From NCBI GenBank assembly GCA_005765155.1, contig VCCP01000005.1, forward strand, positions 3,782,001 to 3,846,000: DNA of 64,000 nucleotides. The letters are read 5' to 3'. This document shows, piece after piece, positions 34,252 through 44,855 of the stretch (its first letter is position 1; each line of letters starts with the position of its first letter). A program made the translations under genes and the position numbers. The DNA comes from Zelopaecilomyces penicillatus. Lineage: Eukaryota; Ascomycota; Sordariomycetes; Hypocreales; Pseudodiploosporaceae. Under the pieces are notes generated by a model. That model was not told the origin of the DNA, searched no databases, and was given only the letters and a program-made list of their open reading frames with translations.

Positions 34252-35457
34252 CTAAACAAACGAAATGTATACCAACGGCGTGACATATGCGGCATAGGTG
34301 GTGCTCTTGAAAAACTGGGTCCAGGACAGATATATCCCATCGTCGGACCAGCGGAGCATGTCGGGATGAGCTTGCAAGCTATACGCAGGCAGATAACCAT
34401 CACCGTTGCGGCCTTGGTATAAAAAGTAGGGTTTCGTCCATGGACCCTCAGGGGTTGGTGCTGTCGTCATGTAGAAATCGGCGTGGATGTCGGGATAATT
34501 CTGTCCGATCCAGATGTAGGACTGGTGTCGCTCCGAATAGTAAAATGTTCCCTGGCCTCTTGTTCCAGCGTTGGGAACTACAGCTTTCATATCGTTGATA
34601 TCCGGCTTTGTCGATGTCCAAACACCATTCACATAGTACTGATAGCTGTTTCTGTCTTCGATAGAACCAACCAACACCCTGGCTAGGGCAACGCCATCCT
34701 TTGCGAGTCCATAGAGATATGCCCAGCCATCTTTGACGACATTTCCATAAGCGCCGTAACTGATTTCTTGCGGACCCCAAAATTCAGAGTTGACGGTCGT
34801 GACTGTTGGAACCACGTTCGGATCCAGGTCTGGTTTGTAAGTCATCTTATAGAGCGTGGCGGGTGGCGGAGAGTTCAACACCTCCAATGAAAGGCTGACG
34901 ATGTGCTGCTTGACAACCCACGTATACGCGGTAATGGTGCCATCTAAAGCCGTGCTGGCAATCATTGGGGGTGAGTCTGGCCAACCGGTCCAGCGAGTTT
35001 TGCCGTCAGGGCATGCGCCAGAGTTTGAGCACATGTCGCTGCTTAGAGGGAAGAAGGCGGGGAGAGCTGGCCGAGGCCCTTTCATTAAGAGGATATTGTT
35101 TGTGCCATCGGATCCCGCACCTTTGGGTCCCCCAGCTTGGATGGCAGGTGAGCCGTCCCAGTTATTGTCGGTCCAGCCGACGGTATTCACAAACAGATAG
35201 CCGTATTCCTCGCTATCCGGTAGCCTAATTGACGTATCACGACAGGTCCAGAACGTTCGGAGCCCCATCTTCACTGAACCGCATGAATCACGACTTAATG
35301 TCGGGTCTGTAACATTGCCGACAACCCTCGTATTCTTTGCCTGGAGAGAAACTTCTTTTTTGACGAGACGATGCGCAGCTGCGTGGCTGAAGCTCTGGCC
35401 TGGCCTATGACCAAAGACATGGACGGCCAGGAGAGCGAGGAAGAAGACAACCTGCAT
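34252..35457 (-). CDS. Secreted propeller-like protein, possibly DUF4185 family
   Basis: Intronless, 401 residues from the ATG at 35457. That start gives a clean signal peptide (MQVVFFLALLAVHVFG); the frame extends 33 codons further upstream but without benefit. The mature part has repeated aromatic strand-like blocks (FWTCRDT, GYLFVNTVGW, EFWGPQEISYG, GWAYLYGLA, TFYYSERHQSYIWIG, PDMLRWSDDGIYLSW), as in glycosidase-like beta-propellers. The SRDSCGS and CRDT beginning recalls fungal DUF4185 proteins. Four Cys occur in the first half and are probably disulphide-bonded. No catalytic triad of GH43 or GH32 is certain. A role in carbohydrate binding or hydrolysis outside the cell is inference. It lies head to head with the amidase gene across 1.9 kb. 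Confidence 0.82.
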   Translation of the reverse strand: MQVVFFLALLAVHVFGHRPGQSFSHAAAHRLVKKEVSLQAKNTRVVGNVTDPTLSRDSCGSVKMGLRTFWTCRDTSIRLPDSEEYGYLFVNTVGWTDNNWDGSPAIQAGGPKGAGSDGTNNILLMKGPRPALPAFFPLSSDMCSNSGACPDGKTRWTGWPDSPPMIASTALDGTITAYTWVVKQHIVSLSLEVLNSPPPATLYKMTYKPDLDPNVVPTVTTVNSEFWGPQEISYGAYGNVVKDGWAYLYGLAKDGVALARVLVGSIEDRNSYQYYVNGVWTSTKPDINDMKAVVPNAGTRGQGTFYYSERHQSYIWIGQNYPDIHADFYMTTAPTPEGPWTKPYFLYQGRNGDGYLPAYSLQAHPDMLRWSDDGIYLSWTQFFKSTTYAAYVTPLVYISFV

Positions 35458-37393
35458 GGCCGCGAAGGGGAGAACACGCGGCGACGGTCGTTGGAGCCAG
35501 AAGTAGAAGGCAAGAGTCGAGTAGTAATAAATATCAATAGGTGTCAAAGTGATCAAACATGCACTGCTGATGGGAGATTTTCCGTTTACATATGTTTCGT
35601 ACTACTCAACCAGCCGCCCGGGAGGGAGCACAGCACAAGAAACAACAACACTGGGAGCGCCAAGACGCAGCCCTGCGGGCCAGCCAGGAAGAAATTGCAT
35701 TGCTGCGCACGATCACCATACCAATCGGGTGGCGCTGCAGCTCCTCTGAAGGTCTGAGAGTTTCCTTTTTTATGGATATGGATGATGCAAGGCCTGTCGA
35801 AGAACGGAGTAGGGCAGAGAGACACTGAACTGCACTGACAATCAGATGCCAAAAGCAGGCCAGCCAAGCCTGCCAGCGCGAAGGATCAGACGTGATAAAG
35901 ACCGATAGGGGGACGCTCCTTTTCCCTAATCGATCCACTTGCCGCCCACTGCCGCGCCGTGATTCGACAAAACTGCGCTATCTGACCTAAGAGCCGGAGC
36001 AGCAATCCCTTGGCAAGGGGAGACAGTTTCATCGCGCACAGCGGCGTCTGCACGATGTACCGGTAGCTTTCATGGCACCATTTATTAGTGAGATCCAGTA
36101 TTATTAGTAGGTATTTACGAGGCCTCTGTGGGCCATTATGCATTCTGATGACATGACAAGCACATGGACTGCAACAATGCTTTCTAATTCCTCCCTTATC
36201 TAGGTCTCTGTATTGCTTCGCCGCGTGGTTACTTGATGCCCGCTGCTCAAATGCCCTGCTGCTGTTGCTGTTGCTGTGGTGGTTGGTGGTTGGTGCTAAT
36301 AATACAGTGGACCGTGAGTGCTTTTAGGACCCAGATCAAACGGCGATCTCAATCATCTTCCTACAGCACCACCAGACTACGTAGTAGGTACCCGTCGATG
36401 CTACCAACCTCTTCCGCCCACTCGGCCGTTCTCGCTGCTGCCTGTCGCCCGCTTGTCCTTCCTTCATAAGAGGCAAAGTGACATGCTCTCATGGGAATTT
36501 CTTCTCCTTGCGCCATGACCAGGTATGACATACTCTCTAAGACATCGAACCGCCCTGAGCCTCGTTATCCATCACTGCAGTATTTTATGGAACCTTTCAT
36601 ACAAGTGCAGGTGCAATTGGCGCTTGCCTACGCGCCGTGCAGTTCTCTGGTTGGCACACAAGCGCTATTAAGTACTTGCAGCCGAAAGGCGCTCCCTACT
36701 GTAATACTACGTTGTAGGAAACAAGCAAGCAACATAGGTGGTCTATCTGCGAGGGCACTCATCACTTGTTATGAAGTTGCACTTATCGCCGTAGTTATAC
36801 GACTTTCGAGTCCCATGTGGAGATAGGACAAAGACAGTCAGCACACTTGTGATGTCGCATCCGGAGCCGGTGCGGCGAGTGATCGACCAAGACCGCCGAT
36901 GCCATAATGCGATTCAACCGGCGGAGCCATCAGAGTTCGGCCTGGCAGAGCCCGGTCCAAAATAATTTACCAGGTAAACAAGGTGCCAGTAATATGGGTT
37001 CCAGGTTGGCTTAACCCCAATATTGATCCCCGGACCTTTCTAACCTTCATCTATTGAGTCAGCCACCACCCCCACATCGTCTACACCAAACCACCATTAC
37101 TGCATGATAGCGCTGCGGGGAAGCGGCCACAGGCGACTTCCTCCCCTGAACCAGCCCGGCTACCAGCGGGTTCTGATGTTGGGTTCCTGTCGGGCTCCTG
37201 TACGTAATATTGAAACTCCTATGGCCGGCCCGGCTTCCAAATGCCCATCCCCGTGACTTGCTGCATTCCACTTTCACAACTAGCAACTTTCTCTTTTGAA
37301 CAACTTGTCTCTCTTCACTTACACAACTCTGGGTAATGGCAATTGTATCATCGCCAATTGCTATTTGCTGAGTCAGACAGCCCTACCTTCACA
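35458..37393. other. Divergent intergenic stretch
   Basis: 1.9 kb between the secreted protein gene (-) and the amidase gene (+). No coding region supported; contains promoter sequence for both. Confidence 0.6.
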
Positions 37394-39281
37394 ATGTTTC
37401 TCTTAGACTATCTACAGCACCGCCGAGACTGGTAAGTTATCAGACCTGGTTACCCACATCCATCCCTCTTCCCCTTCCCCTCCCCCTCCCCCTCATTGGA
37501 CCGTGCATATCTGTCGTGGAGACGAATTGATGCCGTCGCGCTACCGACGCTGACCTACCGCGCCCAGCCGACAAAAGCAGGATGAGCGAGCTACTCGCAT
37601 TCGAGCATTGACCTCTTACCATGGCCCTTTCAGCGTCCTGGACCGAGAGACCATCAACAAGCCTATTGAGGAGCTCGTGCAGGCTGTCCACAAAGACCCC
37701 AGCAGGGCAGCTGATATTTTGCAAACCTACGGCAAGGTTGCCATCAAGGCCCAGGAGAAAACCAACTGTGTCACCGAGATCTTGTTGACCTCCGCTGAGA
37801 AGTGGGTCACAGATGGATCCATCAACTTGAAAGGCCCATTGGCTGGTATCCCGGTCAGCTTGAAAGACACCATTGATGTCGAAGGCTACGACAGCACTGT
37901 GGGTTACAGCAGGTATGTTGGTAAAATAAAGGAGGAAGACGGTGTCACAACGAGACTTCTCAAGGATGCCGGTGCTGTTCCCTATGTCAAGACCAACATC
38001 CCCATCACCCTGCTCAGCTTTGAGTCCGCCAACGATGTCTGGGGTCGATCCACCAACCCATACAATAACAAGTACACCCCAGGCGGATCTACCGGTGGTG
38101 AGGGTGCATTGCTTGCCCTTGGTGGTAGAATTGGTGTTGGCAGTGATGTAGCTGGCAGCGTTCGGTGTCCAGCTCATTTCTCTGGTATCTACTCCCTTAA
38201 ATGCTCAACTGGTCGATGGCTCAAGCTGGGTATGTCTACGAGCATGCCTGGCCAGGATGGTATCCCCGCCGTGTACAGTCCCATGGCCCGGACGTTGAAC
38301 GACTTGACCTACTTCACCCGCTCCGTCATTCAAATGAAGCCCTGGACGTACGATTACTCCTGCCACCCTATGCCCTGGAGATCCGAGATTGAAGCCGAAT
38401 ATTTGAAGAAGGAAAAGATGCGTGTTGGCATCCTGCGAACAGATGGTGTTGTTGACCCAAGCCCTGCTTGCAAGAGAGCTCTGGAGATGACCGAAGCCGC
38501 TCTGCGAAGGGCCGGCCACGAAATTGTCGAGATCGAACCTCCAGCCCCATATGAAGCCCTGCAGCTCGCTTCTCTCCTCTTGAATAGTGACAGCCTCGAG
38601 ACAGTCAAGTCGTTTTTCCGCCCTGGCGAATGGACCGATCGTGGTGTTGCCCAAATGCGTTTCTACATGAAGCTTCCCCGGCCTATCAAGTATCTGCATT
38701 ATTTATGGATCAAGTACGTCCGCCGAGACGAGAAGTGGGCCGGACTCCTTGAGAACTGGCACGCAAAGACCACCTATCAGTACTGGCAACTGATTGCCAA
38801 GCGCGAGGCCTTCAAGCGCAACTGGTTTGAGTGGTGGGAGGCGACAAACGTCGACTTCATCATCTCCCCACCCAATGCCACGCCAGCCGTGCCACACGAC
38901 GGTATGCATGATGCTGTCAGCAGCTGTGGATACACCTTCCTTTTCAATCTGGTAAGTCGCTCTTTGCTTGTGTGGTGAACGTTTATTTGGAAAAGCGAGA
39001 AAGTAACTAACAAATTGCAGCTTGATTATACCGCCGGTGTTCTGCCTGTCACTCATGTCGATAGAAATAAAGACAGATTGGCCAGTGACTTCAGCATTAG
39101 CAAGCTCAACGGAATCGCACGTGGCGCCTACAAGCTGTATGACGCGGACGAAATGCACGGACTACCGGTTGGTGTCCAGGTTATCGGGCGACGACTTGAA
39201 GAGGAGAAGGTGCTGTCGCTGATGAAGAGGGTTGAGGATGCGCTGGGTAACGACAAGTTCAAGCTGTTGGAGCTTGACTAA
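37394..39281 (+). CDS. Amidase-signature protein, fungal acetamidase (AmdS) type
   Basis: Three exons, 37394-37431, 37568-38951 and 39021-39281, give 560 residues. The short first exon encodes MFLLDYLQHRRD and joins through a Cys codon to RQKQDERATRIRAL. The amidase signature is intact: Lys112 in SLKDTID, cis-Ser187 in GGSTGGEG and nucleophile Ser210 in GSDVAGSVR, with the spacing expected from FAAH-type enzymes. Known reaction: hydrolysis of amides to acid and ammonia through a Ser-cisSer-Lys triad. Closest class by overall pattern is the fungal general amidase/acetamidase group, usually cytosolic and of use in nitrogen supply. Substrate cannot be told from sequence. A long antisense frame at 37440-38177 is a shadow of this gene. 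No signal peptide. Confidence 0.94.
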
Positions 39282-39968
39282 ACGATTTTCTTCAATTATT
39301 GGTAGGAAGCGTAGCGAATTCTTGTCTGGGGGCTATACGGTAGTCAATTGTATTTTTCAGGTTAAACATCATTCTGCCCTCTCTTGCTCCAACTATGCCA
39401 GTGTGATTTTGCCCAACTTTGTCTGTGTATGGAGACCCTCAGGGGACAGAAAGTTCGAGAAGGACATACGAGGTTAGACGAGGTTAGAGGCTGCACATTG
39501 GACAGACAATGTTCACATTCGTTTTCGTGACCATCCTCAGCGCATGTATAATCAAAACCGTGTTTTCTTTTTCTCAGAGGACTCATATAATCCTATTAAT
39601 GGCAACAATATATGATGATAATTTTGATCACTTCTATGAGCCAGCATGTTCCCCTGTCTTGCTTAGTCATCCATGGCCACGTCAATATCAAGAATGCCTG
39701 GCGCTCCCTCCACGATCAGGCCAACCGACTTTCTTTCACCCCCAATACGTAGGCAACCATGCGGCCGTGAATCAAAGCAAAAGGGCACCGTACACCGGCG
39801 TGGCAAAAAGAGATCAAAGAAACTCTGCAGCGAGTCAATATGTAGTCGGTCAGCTCCTTCTTCCTTAAGGCCGTTGCTCAAAGTGAACCTTCTACTTCCT
39901 TGGAAAAGGGGGTTCTACGTGAGCCAAAGACATCTTGCAAAGAAGAAGTCCACCACCCGAAAAAAAGA
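39282..39968. other. Intergenic stretch between amidase and Wss1-type gene
   Basis: 687 bases. Holds the promoter of the protease gene and, on the minus strand at 39663-39881, an open frame that looks protein-like but lacks an ATG (see findings). Otherwise nothing seen. Confidence 0.5.
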
Positions 39969-41246
39969 ATGCCTGAACACGATGCGCTAGTTCAATCATA
40001 TTATCACTTAGGACGATTCTCTCGGGCCGATGAGGCCCTACGGATGCTCAAGAAAATCGCTTCTCTCGTGAAGCCAATAATGCGGGCGCGCAAATGGAGG
40101 GTCAAGGAACTGGCGGAATTCTTCCCGACTGAAGCAAACTTGCTGGGTGCGTATACTCATCGTATACTAGCTGAGGATCCCATTTATTTTCCTTCAGATT
40201 GGTTACTCACATGAACAGGCCTCAATGTTAACCGTGGGAAGAAGATATGTCTGCGGCTGCGTCATGCTGGAGACCGTGACCAGTTCCTGCCAATGGAAAG
40301 CATCATCGATACAATGCTTCATGAGCTGAGCCATATTGTGCATGGCCCACACAATGATAAGTTTCACGCGCTTTGGGACCAGCTCCGCGACGAATGCCAA
40401 GGACTTCTCATGAAGGGATATACGGGGGAGGGATTCTTGTCCGAGGGTCAGCGTCTCGGAGGAGCATACACACCGTCCCATGAAGCCCAACGGCGGGCTC
40501 GAGCAGCTGGTGAGATGCTTAACCCGCCCTCCTTCCGGTCTGGATTAGGCCAAAGACTTGGCGGGGCAGTCTTTTCTAGATCTCCCCGTCCCGGCACGAG
40601 CCTTCGCCGTGCTGCCGCTGATGCCGCAGAGCAAAGAAGAAAGGCACTCGAGGGCTGTGCTTCGGAGAAATTGAGTGAGAAAGAGATTTGGAGCCTTGCG
40701 GATACAGCAACGAGGAACGGGTTTCGAACACAGGCAGAAGAGGATGCAGCAAATGAGACTGCCATCGCACAGGCACTGTGGGATATGATGAAGCAAGATG
40801 AGAAATCCAAGAATGACGGCTGGCATGATTCGACCGCTCCAGATAACCCCCAGATCCAATCGAGGACGGTAACTAAGGATTATTCCGCTGGAAATGAGGT
40901 TCAATCGAGTAAACCATCAACATGGGGATGCTCAACCTGCACCTTGCAGAATCCTGTCAACTTCCTATGCTGCGAAGCTTGCGGGACGGAGCGTAGTGAA
41001 GCCCACCCTCGAGAACTGAATGCACAGAGGCCTAAACAAAAGAAGGCGGAGCCGGTTGTCGTAGACTTGACCAGCAGTCCCCCTCCGAGCAGAATTATAC
41101 GGCATGATTCAGGAAGCAGTCGCCAGCCGCCGGCACCAACTCAAACACCAGTCAGGACATGGACCTGTGCACGATGTCAGACAGAAATGGAGCGGCAATG
41201 GTGGATTTGCTCAACGTGCGGGAAAATGAAGGCCAACTCTCGATGA
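39969..41246 (+). CDS. WSS1: WLM-domain metalloprotease, Wss1/SPRTN type
   Basis: Two exons, 39969-40146 and 40219-41246, give 401 residues. The WLM domain (about 1-150) ends in the zinc-protease motif H94-E95-x-x-H98-x5-H104. Then come a charged helical linker and two RanBP2-type zinc fingers, each CxxC-x(10)-CxxC (about 310-335 and 375-400). Between them is a SUMO-interaction-like patch, VVVDLTSS. Known role of Wss1 and the related SPRTN: proteolysis of proteins covalently trapped on DNA, guided by SUMO or ubiquitin and Cdc48. The SIM-like patch fits this; the zinc fingers suggest ubiquitin or DNA binding, which is inference. The start MPEHDALVQSYYHLGR is chosen because it leads straight into the domain. 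Expected in the nucleus. Confidence 0.93.
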
Positions 41247-41886
41247 AAAGGTTTTTGAACAGGCTAAAGCAGATATCCTAATTTAATTTTGTATTGATGG
41301 CCAAAGCGCCCCTAGTATACTGCGTAGGTGTAGTGATCATGGCCCGTTTGTTTTTGAATGGCCAAGGCATGCTCATGCTCGGCTTGTTCGGGTGTTTGTT
41401 AGCCAACGCTCATGGTGGTTACCACACATAGTATGTATACTCATACATAGTATATTAGTGTGTGTGCGGTTTTAGGAAAGGCGCCGATTGAAAATGGAGT
41501 AGATCGGCATCTGTGGACCCTTGAATGCAGCCATGGCTAATTCAAGTGGGAGAGCGGATGTGCATGTTCCGTCCCTAATGATTCGACAACGCCCGTATCG
41601 CGGTCTTCCGTATCTGTTCGTGACAGGCATGCGTGTCAAGAATTTTGTAGGCCGTAGATATCAGAACTGCGCAAACCACATCCCGAGCTTGACTTGCAAG
41701 GCGAGTGCTCCTACCCGGAAGGTTGCACAAAGGCTCAATATCCATTAATCCACAACTGCGAACTGCATCGACTTTTCAAATTTGCATGAGCATGGAAGCG
41801 GCCGCACCAGTTAGTCAAGGCCCCAGCGCAAGCACCCTTCATATTTGTGTGTGCATGCTTCTGTGCGTGGGTGTGTTTTGTGAGTT

Positions 41887-41902
41887 TGTGTGTGTGTGTG
41901 TG
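41887..41902. repeat. TG dinucleotide repeat
   Basis: About eight TG units in non-coding sequence. Confidence 0.8.
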
Positions 41903-43346
41903 GGTGCGCACACGCGCTGGAATGATCAGCCTCAGCAGGTCAACACGGCATGGATCCTTGCGAGGGCGAGCCCCTGTTACTGCCAACAAGGATGCAGTGG
42001 CTTGTCATGCAGGAGCCAGGGACCGGCCTGTCCAGCGTGGCCTGCCCTTGCGGCCTCAGTTTGTCGAGGTCTCATCGGCCGAGAGTATCCACGGATCGGC
42101 CCCTGGTGCAACACTTGGAGGTCGAGTCGTGAGGGTGATTGGCCGCCATGGCTCCGCAGGTGGGCAGCTTTGTCGCCACCCCCAGCGCAGAGAATCCGGC
42201 TTCGCCTCTCTGGGTTATGAAGATTTCAACGTGCCGATCCAGGTTGTAAGCACCACTACAGTTCAGTATCGAAACCTGCGCCGGGATCGGGGACAATAGG
42301 AGGCAACACACATTGATTCTCAGAGCAAGCTCCCATGAGCCGTGAGTGGTTTATGACAGCTGGTTCTCGTTGAACACTGTCTCTGTAATAACCTAAGTTC
42401 TGTGGCAGAGATCGACACAACCAACTACGTTACGGATAGATTTCTCGAGATCGAATGGAGTGGTACGACCTGTCCGGAACGTTCACCGTCGGAGCCAGCG
42501 GAGGTCTGTTGGGGAGCTGGAAATGAGACTTCTTTTTCGGGTGGACACTAGAGGCATTCTTTTGGACCAACGCGGCCTGCCAGTCTCGGATGTACTCATG
42601 AGTTATTTGACCTAGTTATTATTAGCACCCACAGAGAGGTTATTAGTTACAACCATGGTTTTCAGAGTGGCTGCCCCTTCAGGCAGCTCTCCTTTCAGAA
42701 TGGTCTGGACCAGCAGTTGGTGGGGAGCGCCAGCAAAAACTCGGGCAACCAAGGGAATAAGCTTACAATGTATATTAGTGATTCTGTGCAACATGTGCCA
42801 AGCGAGCCTGGCTCCTCACTGATATGCAAGCTTGCATCGGCTGTTAGCGGTTAGGCTAGCGTTTTGGCTGATCACTGCTGGGCAGGCGAGAATTGCGTTG
42901 TCAAGAATGAATGCGAGCAAGTCATTGGCATTGTGCTTTCTCTACCGCCAACAGCAATGACCCGAGAGGTTTATGCCAACTTCGATCTAGGCATGCGAAC
43001 AAACGCAATACCTTGCCTCAGAGCCTGAAAGTAGAACGACTAGATTAAAAAACGTGGACCTGGAAATTTCAGTGACCTCCAACCTACAAAGCCATCGTTA
43101 GACCTCAACTCGGTAGTTTTGGCCCCTCCTTTCCCCTCGCCATCGCAAGGAACGGTGCCATTCTATCATGCCAGCGGGGGCAGTCCGTCAGCCAACAGCA
43201 TCAGCAAATAGGGTATGAATACCCTTTGAGCCTGATATTGCCGCCATGCAGTATGACAACAAAGGAAGATGTGTAATTCAAAATCAAACCTGCTAGCTTT
43301 TGGTTGATTGTGCGCGGGTGAGGTGTGTGGACCGTATATATATTTG

Positions 43347-43361
43347 GTGTGTGTGTGTGTG
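43347..43361. repeat. TG dinucleotide repeat
   Basis: About seven TG units in non-coding sequence, just after a short TA run. Confidence 0.8.
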
Positions 43362-44855
43362 CGTGCTGGCTTTGTTGTGTAATAGAGGTGTCACGGTGCT
43401 GGGCGCCTGCATACACTGCCGGAGTCGAGATATAAGAACACCTACTGCAGTTGGGAAAAACCTCATCATTCAGGTAAGAACTTGTTGTATGTACTAAACG
43501 GCTCTGGCTATGCGTTTGTGGGAGAATCCAGATATACCTCGGAGTATTCCATGGCCTGCCCCCCATGTCCCCCATTCGATCCGGATGCTCTAGTGTCCAT
43601 CGATAGGATATTAGGAGGGGTCCACGCATCGAGTCTCGAGGGACCCTTGCTCGAGAGCTGGGCGGAGGTTTGGCAAGGCACCAGGCCTGCTTTTCACTCT
43701 GAGCAGATGATTAGTATCATGACAGCGTGCCTGTAGATGCAGATACAAAGCTTGGTTTTCGGGCTAGAGCTAGGGACCCTAAATGCTGGCCAGGTTTTTA
43801 CTGTAGTTGGGTTAGGCAAGCACAAGACAGCACAGCGCTCCCCACTTGCCTCCCTTGTGCCCTGCTTTAGACCCCCGCTTGTTTCTTGCTGTCTCAGCGC
43901 AGAGACGCTCCATAATCCCATCCATCTACGCCTCCACGCCTCCACGCCGGCCAATCAGTCACCCAACCAGTTCGCGGTGCTCCAGCCTGTTTCCAAGCAA
44001 GGCAGAAACTGCATGTGCGAGCTATGGACGATATGAGGGCTGGTATGGAGCACGGCCTAGGTATCTACGGGCCTACGGCCGGCTCAGCACTTGGGGTGTG
44101 GGATGCCACTTTCGACACGAGCCATGTGCCGGCGGCTTCTTCCTGCCCCGTACTGACTACCTCTTCTGCTAACTCTCTCTCGGAGTCGTCTCGGATAAGC
44201 TATCACGCCTGTGAATGTGTAATCCGCTTTCGACAAATCTTGAATTGCACATCCCCCACTCTCGTCTCATCTGCAATTGCGCCGTGCCCACTGTGCAGAG
44301 GCACACATCGCCATCCACCTCTCATCCCACCTCTCCTTGCCTGGGCAGCTTCACTTGGACCACCTCTATTCCTGTTGCTGCCCACTGGTTTTCGACGTCA
44401 CTTCGATTTGGTTCTGCTTGCGGGCTTCTACTACTCACCTGTCCTTTCACCATACCGGAGTTGATCTGAGTCCACACCAACCGGTGGAGGGCAGCAAGCC
44501 ACACCTGCAGTCCGGTTACGCTATCTAACCGCTCCGGCGTCGCCTCAACAAGCTCAACGACAAACCCAATAGAGCAGTGTCGCGCAATGCCCTGTTCCTC
44601 CCTGTTGAGCGCATATTGGTCGTCGTCCTTTCTAGTCTTGACCTGTGCTTCGCTACTGCTGAGCTGAATTCAGCTTAACCGACTCTCTTCCGCATTACCA
44701 ACTCTAGAGGGTGTCGTTTTGGGGCCAATACAAGCTCAGTCCGGTTCCTCGATTTTGGGGTAGCTTTTAGAGGAGAAACACGCAGCGCCAACAACTGTGT
44801 CATTCTGGCTTTCTCAGGCACACCTAAATAGCCTCATGGGTGGTGTGGCCCCGAT

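Larger units (their letters stand above)
41247..44855. other. Long gene-free stretch upstream of the histidine kinase
   Basis: 3.6 kb without a supportable gene. TG repeats occur at 41887-41902 and 43347-43361. The last 900 bases are pyrimidine-rich and probably hold the promoter and a long leader of the kinase gene. Open frames at 41705-42299 and 43482-44528 overlap in several frames and carry no motif. Confidence 0.55.

Noticed and set aside
37440..38177. Long antisense frame of 245 residues opposite the amidase gene
   Set aside because: The sense strand encodes a full amidase with all catalytic residues; the antisense frame is a shadow.
41705..42299. Overlapping frames of 150-171 residues after the Wss1-type gene
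   Set aside because: Two frames overlap, both run through a TG repeat, and neither has a motif.
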